DNA of 60,230 nt, taken from Bathymodiolus japonicus methanotrophic gill symbiont (GTDB taxonomy: Bacteria; Pseudomonadota; Gammaproteobacteria; Methylococcales; Methylomonadaceae). The stretch covers positions 1 to 60,230 of the forward strand of contig NZ_BLYC01000021.1 in assembly GCF_019721995.1 (NCBI RefSeq). Direction: 5' to 3'. Both the position numbers and the translations under genes were made by a program. Under the pieces are notes generated by a model. The model saw only the letters and a program-made list of their open reading frames with translations. It searched no databases and had not been told where the DNA came from. Positions 26,610 through 36,563 of the stretch are shown one piece after another (position 1 is the stretch's first letter; each line of letters begins with the position of its first letter).

Positions 26610-28565
26610 TTATATCACCGTAATTAGGGTTTCAGGTGAAAGACGTTTAAAGCGTTCTTCCAGATTAATACGGTCTTTACTGGCGGCAAAACTGGCATCT
26701 TTAAACACGACTTTAAACGGCTGTAACTGGGCTATTTCATCAATGATTTTTGTATTGATATTGTCATCAAAACAGGCAACTAAAGCGTTAGTTTGCACAA
26801 TAAATACGTTGTTACCGTGCATTTCTTTTTGCTCAATTGGTAGATTAAGCTCTAGCCCTAAATCTAAAATAACTTGGGTGAGTAAATCATCAGGCTTTCT
26901 GCTTTTCTTGATATTGCTTTCTAAAGAAAAAATGTCATCTTGGGTTAGCTGTTCAGGGTGATAATAGACTTCTTTCATATTGCTTGAGTCAGTTTTATAG
27001 ACGCGAAATCCAATATCCAGTTTATCAATTCCTGTTTTATCTTGATTGTCTTCCACTATTTTAGTACCTGCTCGTCGGATACGCTCTTTACCTATTTCTG
27101 CAATGTTTTTGTAGCCCGCTTTATAGGCTTCAGATTTTTCATCAGTTGCTTCAGGGAGCTGTACCATAATGAATTTTCGGTTTCCGTTGTCTTCCGCATT
27201 GAGTTGCATGACTGCGTGAGCTGTGGTGGCGGATCCTGAGAAGAAGTCTAGGATTATGTCATCACTTCTATAAATCATTTTGCATAAGTACTGAACCAGT
27301 TCAACTGGCTTTGGATAATCATCAAAAACAACTTCAAGAGATTTTATTTCAGCCCCTGCTTTTTGCGGACCTCCTAAATTTTCCAACGATGAAATTACGT
27401 GACTTTGTATAGTTGATCGTTCTTTTATCACCTCTATTGCACCAGTCGGAGAAATAACAAACCTTGATGATTGTCCCTTAATATCTGTGACTGCTTTGTA
27501 CTTATTTTTAATAAAATCTATCAATAAACTTTTTGAACTCCATCCACTTTTTATTTCAACTTCTTCAAATAATTTTCCATTTTTTATAACGGCATCTTGT
27601 GAATAGTGAGGCCATTGTGTGACCCTTTTTTCTATAATTGTTTCATCTATATTCGCAGGAAAACCTTTAGGTAAGACAACTGAACTAACAGGATTTTTGG
27701 GTCCATTTTTAACAATCGTATTTATTATTTCATTTTTATACAATTTACTGTCATTTGGTACACTTGGATCAATAACAGGGGGGGCTAAAAAATACTGCTC
27801 ATCTTTTGCATAACTAAGAATGTATTCGTGACATTTTTTGAACTTTGCTTGATTATCAAAATTACCATCTGTCCGCCAAGAAAAATGAATTAGGAAATTT
27901 TCTTCTCCAAACACTTCATCACAAACGCCCCTTAAATTATGAACTTCATTATCATCAATACTAATAAAGATAACGCCATCTTCTGTCAATAAATCTCTAG
28001 CTACCACTAAGCGTTCATACATCATACTTAACCAATCAGAATGAAAACGGCCATTGGTATCGGTATTTCTAAATAGCTTGTTCTCTTCCTCATCCGTTGT
28101 GCCTAGCTCTTCTTCATAATCTGCTTTTTTAGCTGCGAAATTATCTTTATAAATAAAATCCTTGCCTGTGTTGTAAGGCGGGTCAATATAAATCATTTTG
28201 ATTTTACCTAGATATGACTCTTGTAAAATCTTCAATACCTCAAAGTTATCGCCTTCGATATACACGTTTTCTGTGCTATCAAAGTTCACGCTGTCATCTC
28301 GGCACGGACGTAGAGTTTTAGTAACCGGGGTATTGGCTTTTAATAATGCGGCTTTCTTTCCAGGCCAATCTAAACGATAACGCTCATCGGCATCATCAAC
28401 TAAGACACTGGATAAACTTTGTTTCAATAGGTCAAAATCAAGGGCTTTTTTAACATTGCCATTTTTATCTTGGGTCTCTGTCATTACATTAGGAAATAGC
28501 TTGGCAATCTGTTCCATGTTCTGCTCAGTAATATTCGGGGTTTGCATTTTTAATTTTTCGATCAC
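26610..28565 (-). CDS. mod: Type III DNA methyltransferase Mod subunit
   Basis: The 651-aa protein has the beta-class amino-methyltransferase order: catalytic DPPYNTG (128-134) first, a variable recognition region in the middle, then the S-adenosylmethionine site ILDFFSGSATTAHAVMQLNA near residue 450. It methylates an adenine and supplies target specificity to Res. The GTG start at 28565 overlaps the previous stop (GTGA). ATG at 28547 is the alternative start. Confidence 0.92.
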   Translation of the reverse strand: MIEKLKMQTPNITEQNMEQIAKLFPNVMTETQDKNGNVKKALDFDLLKQSLSSVLVDDADERYRLDWPGKKAALLKANTPVTKTLRPCRDDSVNFDSTENVYIEGDNFEVLKILQESYLGKIKMIYIDPPYNTGKDFIYKDNFAAKKADYEEELGTTDEEENKLFRNTDTNGRFHSDWLSMMYERLVVARDLLTEDGVIFISIDDNEVHNLRGVCDEVFGEENFLIHFSWRTDGNFDNQAKFKKCHEYILSYAKDEQYFLAPPVIDPSVPNDSKLYKNEIINTIVKNGPKNPVSSVVLPKGFPANIDETIIEKRVTQWPHYSQDAVIKNGKLFEEVEIKSGWSSKSLLIDFIKNKYKAVTDIKGQSSRFVISPTGAIEVIKERSTIQSHVISSLENLGGPQKAGAEIKSLEVVFDDYPKPVELVQYLCKMIYRSDDIILDFFSGSATTAHAVMQLNAEDNGNRKFIMVQLPEATDEKSEAYKAGYKNIAEIGKERIRRAGTKIVEDNQDKTGIDKLDIGFRVYKTDSSNMKEVYYHPEQLTQDDIFSLESNIKKSRKPDDLLTQVILDLGLELNLPIEQKEMHGNNVFIVQTNALVACFDDNINTKIIDEIAQLQPFKVVFKDASFAASKDRINLEERFKRLSPETLITVI

Positions 28566-29209
28566 GATACGTCCTTTATAAGCTGTAATTGCTGCTGTTT
28601 ATCTAATAATGTCTTGTTCAACTCGACTTTTCTATTCATTTGCTTTTCTTTACTGATTTTCTTAGTCAGTAAGGCAATGTCTTTTTCTAGCTGTTTGGTT
28701 TTATGGTCAGTTTCGATAACCACCTTAAAATCCTTTTGTTTTGTTGTTTGATTTTTAATAAAAGCTTTAATCAGCTTTTGGTAGACTTGCTCTAAGTCTG
28801 TGCCTGTAAAATCAAACTGAACAGGCTCATTCCATTCTGAAAAGTAATAATCTGTTGGCATTGGTTTTTCAATATCACTTAAACCTTTTAAAGTAATAGC
28901 ATAAGCAATATGTTCATTAAATCTGAATTGATAAAGAATTTGATAAGGAATGACTTTATCAATCAGCGCAAGAATGTTTTTAGGAATAAGCTGCTCTTTT
29001 AATTCAATCTCAAAGACTTGTATTTCTGTCACGGCGGCTGTTTTATTGATACCTAACGTATTTTCTGAGAGCTTATATTGCCAAGTGATTTTTTGTATTT
29101 TATTAACAAAATCATCTTTTAATTTAGAGCTTATAGCTGCTTTCTCATAGAACTTGGTTTTGGCTATAAATCGATTAACTAATGCGCTATCAGGTAGGTG
29201 TAAGCTCAT
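28562..29209 (-). CDS. DUF4391-type protein of the type III cassette
   Basis: The 215-aa protein resembles DUF4391 proteins, with the central segment IPKNILALIDKVIPYQILYQ. The C-terminal third (about 150-215) is a Lys/Glu/Gln-rich coiled coil. It has no catalytic motif that I can see. It is joined to the helicase by a TAATG overlap and to mod by GTGA, so the stoichiometry is probably tightly coupled. A bridging or scaffold role between the helicase and the methylase is an inference. Confidence 0.65.
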   Translation of the reverse strand: MSLHLPDSALVNRFIAKTKFYEKAAISSKLKDDFVNKIQKITWQYKLSENTLGINKTAAVTEIQVFEIELKEQLIPKNILALIDKVIPYQILYQFRFNEHIAYAITLKGLSDIEKPMPTDYYFSEWNEPVQFDFTGTDLEQVYQKLIKAFIKNQTTKQKDFKVVIETDHKTKQLEKDIALLTKKISKEKQMNRKVELNKTLLDKQQQLQLIKDVS

Positions 29210-32200
29210 TATTTTATGACCGTAAAGGTGAGTAATTCAAAGTCTTCTAGCCCTTTAATACTATTGACTAATGCGCTAGTTCCACCTTCTGAAAAAAGGC
29301 TGTCTACATCACTCTCTTCTTTGGTATTTAATATAGAGTTTATGGAATCACCGAGCATGTCTGAGTAAGCATCCATATTATTACCATCGTCTGTTTCTAA
29401 GTTAAAGTATTCGTAAGCGTCTCTAATTGGCTCATCTTTGCCTTTTGAGAGCAGTCTTAATATATCAAGGGTATGCTTTACATTGAGGTGATTAGAAAGT
29501 ATTTCCCCATTTTCTTTAATATAGACAAGATAGAACGGGTGTAGCTGGTTGATACTATCAATATTAACGTCACTATTAATATTTTTTAGAACAAAAATAA
29601 CCCCTTCATGGATGCCTTTTTCAATGACTTTATTACACACAGTATGTATGCCACTTGGGACGCTCTCTAAACTGCCATTTTCATTAATGTAATTCACTAA
29701 GTCCATGCGGAAATCATTAAGCCCTAAGTCCGTAATAGACACGCCTGTATCTACATCTTCTATATCAACAACTTCATCTTGTAGCTGTTGCAGTTGTTTT
29801 TTCCTGAATAATAAATCAGAAGATTGATTAGTTAATACGTTGTCTTCACCTGTGGCAGTCATATCCACCATGAACATTTTACTTTCAACTCTATTTTTTA
29901 AATTAATGTAATCATCTAAGGAAAGTTGCGGCCAGAAGTTAATAAGCTGGATAACTTCGTTTTGTGACCCGATCCTATCCACTCGCCCAAAGCGTTGAAT
30001 TATTCTTACAGGATTCCAGTGAATATCGTAGTTGATTAAGGTGTCACAATCTTGCAGGTTTTGCCCTTCTGAAATACAGTCGGTGGCAATTAATATATCT
30101 ATTTCTGGGGCGGTTGTGTTGCCCCTATTTTTAGAACGTGGTGAGAAGTTGATAAGGATATTATTAAATTCATTGGCAATGTCTAATGTGGTTTTATTTT
30201 TATCTGATCCCGTTATTTTCGCACTCTCAAGGTTATGCTGTTCTTTGCTATAGAGTGCTGTGTTTTTATATAGGTAATCTACGGTGTCCGAAAAGGCACT
30301 AAAGATGATGATTTTTTTATTGCCGTCATTAATGGGGTTGTTGGTCTTATTGGTTATAAATTGTTTTAGGTCTTGTAGTTTTTTATCATGCTCAGGTGTG
30401 ACTTGTTTTATTTCATTGAGCAGAGCATTAGCTATTTCATAATCTTCTTGTAAGTCTATCTTCCAGCCTGATGTATTCATATCCGCGAGGTTGATTTTTA
30501 CTTTATCGCCAATACTAAATTCGGTGTCTAGCCAATCATCGCTTTCAACATCTAAATTAATATCATTAACCTGTGGCTCATCGGTATAGCTTTTGGTGCC
30601 ATTTTGTTCAAAGTCTTCAATGTTATTGATATTGCTTTCTATTCTATTAACCAGTTTTTCTAGGGTAATTCTAAAGGAATCTACTGAACTCTCTAGGCGT
30701 TTAAGTAGGTTGACTCGCATAAGCGTTTGTAGGCTTTTTTCCCTATGCGATTGTTTAAAACTTGAGCCTTGATTGGTTTCGGTATCATATAAGTCACTAT
30801 AAAACTGCGCCTTACTGGCTAAGATATAGTTCATAGGTGAGTAGGTACATAAATTCAGTTTTGATAGTTCTTGGTATAAGTAGGCTATGCCAATAAAGCC
30901 TTTGAGTTCTGTAATATCCGAGCGGTGTGTTATAGGTTTTAATCGCGTGGGGAATTTACCAATTTTCTCCATATCGTAATATTTTTCGATATGTTTTCGG
31001 CTTCGGGCAATGGTGACGCTATCGAGTAATTTAAAAAAGTCAAAATTTGTATTTAAACGACTTAGAAGTTGTTGGCTAGTACGTTCTTTATCCTCTAATT
31101 TAGACCAGTCATTAAATATTTTTTGTGAGTTTCTAAGAATGCTATCAACTGATTGGCTAACATCCATGTGGTTATCTATGACTTGGGTTTGTCCTTCATA
31201 AGCTAGCGCAATCTGGTTTTTAAGATCAGTAAACTTATTATTTACAGGGGTTGCTGAAAGCATCAAAACCTTTGTTTTAACGCCTGCTTGCATGACTTGG
31301 TGAAGTAATTTCTGGTAGCGGGTGATTTTATCTTTTTTCGGGTCATTGTTCCTGAAATTATGGGACTCATCAATTACCACGAGGTCATAATTTCCCCAGT
31401 TAATTCTTGATAAATCAATGCCATTTGAAAATCCTCTGTTTCTTGATAAATCGGTGTGATACAAAACATCGTAATTAAAGCGGTCTTTAATTAATGGGTT
31501 GTCATCATAATTATTTAAGAATGTTTTCCAGTTATCGCCTAGTTTTTTAGGGCAGAGTACCAATACAGTGCGGTTGCGTTCTTGATAATACTTAATAACC
31601 CCTAACGCTGAAAATGTTTTACCTAAACCAACACTATCAGCCAAAATGCAGCCATTGTGACGTTCTAATTTGTTAATAATGCCTAAAACAGCGTCACGCT
31701 GAAAATCATAGAGCTTATTCCATATAACAGATTCTTTAAAGCCTGTTTTTTCATTGGCAAGTTCATCTTCAGAGACATCTTCTAAAAATTCATTGAAAAT
31801 ATTATGTAGGGTTACATAGTAAACAAATTCGGGTGAGTTTTCTTTGTATAGCTCCGCTATGTAGTCAATGACTTCTGTTGTAACATCCTTTAATACTTTT
31901 TCATCATTCCATACATCTTCAAAATTTTGGGAATATTGCTGGGTTGTATCTAAATCATCCGTTTTGATGATTTGATTTAAAATAGTATTGTCTTTTTGAT
32001 AACCTAGTCCTGTACTGGTGAATTCATTGATCCCCATATAAACAAAGTTACTTTTATCATTTTTTAATCTTAAATGCGGTTGTATGTATTGATTTACAGC
32101 ATTTGTTTTGAAGGAAGCCTTTTGTTCAATCCATTTTTTACATTCTTGTGCAATAGCTTTCCCTGTAAGTTCATTTTTTAAATTTATCTCAAAATCAGAA

Positions 32201-32457
32201 CCACTGATTGCTTTTTTTCGATGATTAGAATTGATTTGAAACTGTCTTTGCTCTCTTTTGTTTTTATCCAGTTCTATAAAGGTAGGGTCGGTGAATATAA
32301 ACCTGAGTTGCTTAATTTTATCGAGTTCTTTTTTTAATGCTGCATACCCATAAATAGAAAATATACCTGCTGCAATATCAACTTTACTACCCGTAGTAAT
32401 GGTTTTCTTAAAATCATCGCCAACTTTATCGGTCTTGTTATTAAAACTTTCTATCAC
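29209..32457 (-). CDS. SNF2-type helicase with degenerate phospholipase-D-like N-terminus
   Basis: The 1082-aa protein has an N-terminal region (about 20-155) with PLD-family features: a sheet-helix start GIFSIYGYAALKKELD, then HLRLKND and YMGINEFTSTGLG, resembling HxK...GSxNxTxxGL but lacking a clean HxK. Superfamily 2/SNF2 motifs follow: ADSVGLGKTFSALG (273-281), VIDESHNFRN (DESH 363-366), LMLSATPVNN, ATDCISEGQNLQ, and IQRFGRVDRIGS. It is the first gene of a tight four-gene unit. Such helicases also occur in DISARM and other defence systems. Here it probably remodels or loads a restriction complex, which is an inference. Confidence 0.82.
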   Translation of the reverse strand: MIESFNNKTDKVGDDFKKTITTGSKVDIAAGIFSIYGYAALKKELDKIKQLRFIFTDPTFIELDKNKREQRQFQINSNHRKKAISGSDFEINLKNELTGKAIAQECKKWIEQKASFKTNAVNQYIQPHLRLKNDKSNFVYMGINEFTSTGLGYQKDNTILNQIIKTDDLDTTQQYSQNFEDVWNDEKVLKDVTTEVIDYIAELYKENSPEFVYYVTLHNIFNEFLEDVSEDELANEKTGFKESVIWNKLYDFQRDAVLGIINKLERHNGCILADSVGLGKTFSALGVIKYYQERNRTVLVLCPKKLGDNWKTFLNNYDDNPLIKDRFNYDVLYHTDLSRNRGFSNGIDLSRINWGNYDLVVIDESHNFRNNDPKKDKITRYQKLLHQVMQAGVKTKVLMLSATPVNNKFTDLKNQIALAYEGQTQVIDNHMDVSQSVDSILRNSQKIFNDWSKLEDKERTSQQLLSRLNTNFDFFKLLDSVTIARSRKHIEKYYDMEKIGKFPTRLKPITHRSDITELKGFIGIAYLYQELSKLNLCTYSPMNYILASKAQFYSDLYDTETNQGSSFKQSHREKSLQTLMRVNLLKRLESSVDSFRITLEKLVNRIESNINNIEDFEQNGTKSYTDEPQVNDINLDVESDDWLDTEFSIGDKVKINLADMNTSGWKIDLQEDYEIANALLNEIKQVTPEHDKKLQDLKQFITNKTNNPINDGNKKIIIFSAFSDTVDYLYKNTALYSKEQHNLESAKITGSDKNKTTLDIANEFNNILINFSPRSKNRGNTTAPEIDILIATDCISEGQNLQDCDTLINYDIHWNPVRIIQRFGRVDRIGSQNEVIQLINFWPQLSLDDYINLKNRVESKMFMVDMTATGEDNVLTNQSSDLLFRKKQLQQLQDEVVDIEDVDTGVSITDLGLNDFRMDLVNYINENGSLESVPSGIHTVCNKVIEKGIHEGVIFVLKNINSDVNIDSINQLHPFYLVYIKENGEILSNHLNVKHTLDILRLLSKGKDEPIRDAYEYFNLETDDGNNMDAYSDMLGDSINSILNTKEESDVDSLFSEGGTSALVNSIKGLEDFELLTFTVIK

Positions 32458-32471
32458 AATGATAATGCCCT

Positions 32472-32599
32472 ATTTTCTTTTTAATTCCCGATCAATAGTA
32501 TTAGCTGAAACACCTAACAACTCTCCTACTTCGGCTTGTGTTTTTCCACTGTTCAATAATTGGCAATGGGATGGAAAAACTTGAACATCGAGTATAAGA
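32472..32599 (-). pseudogene. Left end and HTH fragment of an unidentified IS
   Basis: The complement starts TACTCGATGTTCAAGTTTTT, which matches the inverted ends of the 150-bp MITE at 38526. It then encodes HCQLLNSGKTQAEVGELLG and VSANTIDRELKRK before a stop. The helix-turn-helix resembles those of IS30/IS630-like transposases. It sits just upstream of the restriction cassette and could supply or disturb its promoter. Confidence 0.55.
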
Positions 32600-32652
32600 C
32601 TATCTATCCATATCCTTACTTACTTCATTAGCGATAACCTTGGACTCCTTCC

Positions 32653-33144
32653 GGTTCTGTCGCAATAATTATCAAAAGCACAGACCTCCTGGTCTTCAGG
32701 CATACGCTGAAAATCATGGAAACGGAGCTTAGCGAAGTGGTGATTTTTAGTCCCTGATAGGCGATAGGGCAATTCGCTGATTCGACGTGTGCTAGCAGCA
32801 CGCGAGAGGAGCAAGAATTGCATTCCGAATAGCCGTCCAGCCAGTGAGGTAGTAATGACGAAGCGGCTTTTGTGCGTAGTCGTTGCGGACGCAGGGCGTT
32901 CAGGGCATCTCCCATCCGCTGCGTAGGTGAACGAATTATGGCGACAGGAGTCCCGGAATTTCGTGAGGTAGCATGGCGCGCCTGACTATCCTGCTAAAGC
33001 GATGATCCTGTTTGATGAGGTTATTCAAATATTTAACTTGTAATATGTCAATCATAGTGGCAAACCCAGCGAGGATTAACAAGAGGTTAATATTGGCTAA
33101 TCCTGCATAGTTAGCGCCACTTTTATCCATAACGACCTTATCAG
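32653..33144 (-). pseudogene. IS6 remnant interrupted by R1
   Basis: The right IS6 terminus is at 32653 and the middle of the transposase gene (MDKSGANYAGLANINLLLIL) at about 33130. An internal deletion lies near 33000. R1 occupies 32705-32984. Confidence 0.85.
32705..32984 (-). repeat. R1 element inside IS6
   Basis: The flanks tcaggcata and actatcctgc join to the exact sequence found without R1 in the intact IS6 copies (for example the complement of 35279-35301). This is the cleanest empty-site comparison in the window. Confidence 0.95.
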
Positions 33145-34536
33145 CTGAAGTTTCCCAATTATTGAGTAGCTGAAATACACAATGCTGGTGTATCGAGGTT
33201 TATTTTAGGTGGTTTTGCCATGTTTATCATCAGTGTTCCCCTATCAATTGAGGCCGTGAAACTAACCTCGCCACAAGAGAGCTCATAAAGCACTGTAAAG
33301 ACATTCCTGTTATTATTGCGTTTTGAACTGCCCGAATGGTATACGAGCTGATACGAGATATTCTTGCCTGGAAAAATAATGGATTCACAAAACGATCTCG
33401 TTTTTGAGCCTGTTGCTGCCTTATCTCCAGAGCCTCGCTATATTTTTTATCCGATGGATGAATCAATTCTGGCTGTTGTGTTTTTGAAATCTCTTCAAAC
33501 ACGCGCATTAAATTATAGCTCATTGCAGTCAGGCGCATTTGATTTTCAAGTGAGCGGGTATTGGAAGACCAAGCTTCGGGGAGTCGCTATTTTTGCGAAA
33601 GCTTGTTTTGGGCATCCCAGCCCAAGCAAGCAGCAAAAACTTAACGCGACCACTTATGCCTCCGGCGGCCCCGATTCGTCCTCGTCACCTCGTCCCGACC
33701 CAACAAGGGGTCGGAACATAGGCTCCAAATGACTTGACGCCGTGTCGGATGGCCTTTTATTTTGTCTCCACCTTCGCTAACGCTCAGACTCCGACAAAAC
33801 AACGGCCCTACGGCTATCGCGGACTAAAAATAATCACTTCGCTTAGGCTACGTTTCCCTGATTTTCAGCGAGTGTTATTGAATGTCTTTTCAATCGTCCA
33901 TCGCTTGAAATACAGCATGGCAATGGTTCCAGGGTTAATAGTCATTGGCAAGGTTGTCACAAACCGGTGAAGTTTTCCGGTTTCTGGATCACGGTAATCC
34001 ACCACGTTAAATTTGATGCCCTTGTTTTCGTACACACTGCATGCTTCAACTCCTGTATTGATCTCATGGCGGGAGTCAAAAGGGATAGACTCAACCAGAG
34101 TCGCAATTGAATTTTCTTTTAGCATTGAAATCATGTAATTAGCATGTCGTTTCTGCCGATCCCACCAGACAAAGTCGGTGACGGCTTTATCGTAGACATA
34201 GAGATGTTTCTGAGAGCTGTTATTTCCCTTGTTTTGCTTTTCAATATGATCTCGTAACACAGGTATTTCTTGATGTCTCTGAGTTCCGTTTGTCACCAGA
34301 CAAAGAAATCTGAGCAACCCACTTCTGAGATTCAACGCGTAAATCCCCCCGGCCGCATAAACTTTCCCCTTGCTGTTTTTTTCAGTATGGCAGGCATGAT
34401 CAATAAAATGTCCATCCGCTGCTTCTATGGTGTATTCGTCAAGTTCCGGGAATGCTTTAAGATAATCAATGCCTTGCGATAGCAGTGTTTCAGAGTGAAG
34501 ATGATAGCTCTGCTGTTCAAATGCCTCAAGCATACT
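33143..34536 (-). pseudogene. IS4-family transposase, N-terminally cut and split by R2
   Basis: From 34536 the complement encodes SMLEAFEQQSYHLHSETLLS, the first Asp region EAADGHFIDHACH, and the Glu region MLYFKRWTIEKTFNNT. R2 (33578-33870) follows, then EAWSSNTRSLENQMRLTAMS to the stop near 33230. Joining gives FNNT-EAWSSNTRS in frame. The IS end (agctgaagtttcccaattat) is at 33143. The N-terminus is replaced by the IS6 at 34537, and another copy of the N-terminal half is at 6227. Confidence 0.85.
33578..33870 (+). repeat. R2 element inside IS4 transposase
   Basis: This 293-bp copy runs from GGGGAGTCGC to CAGCG. The flanks rejoin in frame without duplication. Confidence 0.95.
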
Positions 34537-35348
34537 GGTTCTGTCGCATAAATCCCCCTTCCCGACGTTATCTGCTATCATAATTCTCAATTTCAATAAA
34601 AGGTAGATCATATGCTCAGCTTCAAAGGCACTCACTTCCCAAAAGATGTCATTCTTTATGCTGTTTTCTTTTATGTCAGGTATGGCGTTTCGTATCGCGA
34701 CCTTGAAGAAACTATGGAAGAAAGAGGTGTTGAAGTGGATCATGCTACGCTCAATCGTTGGGTTATCCGTTATTCTCCTGCCATTGCTGTAACAGCTAAA
34801 TCTGAGAAACGAGAAACCAACAAATCGTGGCGCATGGATGAAACGTATATCCAAGTGAAGGGTCAGTGGACCTATTTATACCGAGCTGTTGATAGTCACG
34901 GGGATACGCTTGATTTCATGCTTTCTGAGCGCCGTGATGAAGAGGCTGCAACCGCATTTTTTAAACAAACGATTAACAATAATGGCTTTCCTGATAAGGT
35001 CGTTATGGATAAAAGTGGCGCTAACTATGCAGGATTAGCCAATATTAACCTCTTGTTAATCCTCGCTGGGTGTGCCACTATGATCGACATATTACAGGTT
35101 AAATATTTGAATAACATCATCGAACAGGATCACCGCTTTATCAAAAAAATAACAAAACCGATGATGGGCTTTAAAGCGTTTCACTCCGCTCAAGCAACCA
35201 TTGATGGAATTGAAACGGCACATATGATCCGAAAGGGACAGTTGTCGGAGGAAAAAATTCCTGCTTATAAGCAGTTTATGGCTTTAGCAGGATAGTTATG
35301 CCTGAAGACCAGGAGGTCTGCGCTTTTGATAATTATTGCGACAGAACC
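34537..35348 (+). mobile_element. IS6-family element (complete)
   Basis: GGTTCTGTCGCA at 34537 and GCGACAGAACC ending at 35348 bound 812 bp. The flanks belong to different elements (IS4 on the left, IS66 on the right), so it marks a recombination junction. Confidence 0.92.
34612..35295 (+). CDS. IS6-family transposase
   Basis: The 227-aa protein has the DDE regions RMDETYIQVKG, VMDKSGAN and IIEQDHRFIKK, all kept. The AAAGGTAG box precedes ATG 34612. It is nearly identical to the copy at 22808. Confidence 0.93.
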   Translation: MLSFKGTHFPKDVILYAVFFYVRYGVSYRDLEETMEERGVEVDHATLNRWVIRYSPAIAVTAKSEKRETNKSWRMDETYIQVKGQWTYLYRAVDSHGDTLDFMLSERRDEEAATAFFKQTINNNGFPDKVVMDKSGANYAGLANINLLLILAGCATMIDILQVKYLNNIIEQDHRFIKKITKPMMGFKAFHSAQATIDGIETAHMIRKGQLSEEKIPAYKQFMALAG

Positions 35349-35635
35349 CTTCTGGTTCATAATGCCTACCCAGCTTGGGTAGTTCAGTTAATAGGTATTT
35401 CAGGTAATCAAAAGGTTCCAGGTTATTAGCAACGGCTGTTTGCACAAGACTGTAAAGTAGTGCGCTGGCATTTGCACCGCGTGGTGTCTGGTTAAACAGC
35501 CAGTTTTTACGTCCAATCACAAACGGTTTGATATGCCGTTCAGCTGCATTATTATCAATTTGTATATTACCGTCATCAATATAGCGGATCAAGCTACCCC
35601 ACTGGTTAATAGTGTAACGAATGGCTTTACCTAAC
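35349..35635 (-). pseudogene. IS66 TnpC internal fragment
   Basis: The complement encodes GKAIRYTINQWGSLIRYIDD to LPKLGRHYEPE, including the catalytic NNAAERHIKPF. Both ends are truncated. It matches copies 2 and 3. Confidence 0.9.
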
Positions 35636-36480
35636 AACGCAAATGATAAGTAATTTATATTCATTGATTTATTAAGAAAAAAAACCAAAAAAAATCAAAA
35701 CCCAAAACCTCTAAAACTTTATTAAAAACAATATCTTAAGTGGAATATTCTCAACTATAAATGCATTATATATAAATATAAAAAAAACAAAAAGCAAAAC
35801 AACGTAAATGATAATTGGTTTATATCTAATATATATATATCTATTGATTTCTTAAGAAAAAAACAAAAAAAATCAAAATCCTAAACCCTTAAAACCTTAT
35901 TGAAAACAATATCTTAAGTGGAATATTCTCAACTATAAATGCATTATATATAAACATAAAAACAAAAACCAAGAAAAAGCAAAACAACGTAAATGACAAA
36001 GGGTTTATATCTCATTGTATATATATATTTATTGATTTCTTAAAAGAAAAAACCAAGAAAAAGCAAAACAAATTAATAAGGAGAAGGCTTTAGAAGAAAG
36101 CTTAATCTATACCCTTTATAGCTGTATAAAATACATTTATAGTTAAAGACGCCCCCCCCCTTAAGGGGGGGCGTCTTTAACAGGTTTTTAAGGGTTTAGG
36201 GTTTTTGTTTTTAAGAAATCAATAAATATATATATACAATGAGATATAAACCCTTTGTCATTTACGTTGTTTTTATTTTTCTTGGTTTTTATGTTTATAT
36301 ATAATGCATTTATAGTTAAATACAATCCCTTTAATGGGTTGTTTTTAATAATGTTTTAGGGTTTATGGTTTTGATTTTTTTTTGGTTTTTTTTCTTAAGA
36401 AATCAATAAATATATATACAATGAGATATAAACGAATTATCACTTAGGTTGTTTTGGTTTTTTTTGCGTAGTTGAGGCGT
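35636..36480. repeat. AT-rich repeat array with central inverted repeat
   Basis: This is a gene-free, extremely AT-rich block. Units beginning aacaacgtaaatgayaa...tttatatct recur in direct orientation at about 35634, 35799 and 35984 and in inverted orientation from about 36272 and 36465. Between the two sets is a perfect 17-bp-stem palindrome (36142-36181), GTTAAAGACGCCCCCCC with its inverse. The function is unknown. Confidence 0.8.
36142..36181. terminator. GC-rich palindrome, possible bidirectional terminator
   Basis: GTTAAAGACG plus C9, TTAA, G7 and CGTCTTTAAC forms a 17-bp stem with a six-base loop. The TTTAA and TTAAA edges resemble a two-way intrinsic terminator, but there are no adjacent genes to terminate. 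A structural role as the centre of the surrounding inverted repeat is equally likely. Confidence 0.5.
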
Positions 36481-36563
36481 CTACTCTTTAAAAGAAACTT
36501 ACCCATCATTGCTTATATCAAAAATGTAGTTTAGCTTCCTATGATGAAGCTAGTACTTGAACA

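Noticed and set aside
23549-32457. DISARM or BREX system
   Set aside because: The DISARM core genes drmA and drmB and the BREX genes pglZ and brxC are absent. Only the helicase type is reminiscent.
36180-36380. Telomere-like TTTAGGG / CCCTAAA words in the AT-rich array
   Set aside because: They occur only once or twice per unit, are not tandem, and fall within a longer repeated sequence. Eukaryotic-type telomere repeats are not supported.
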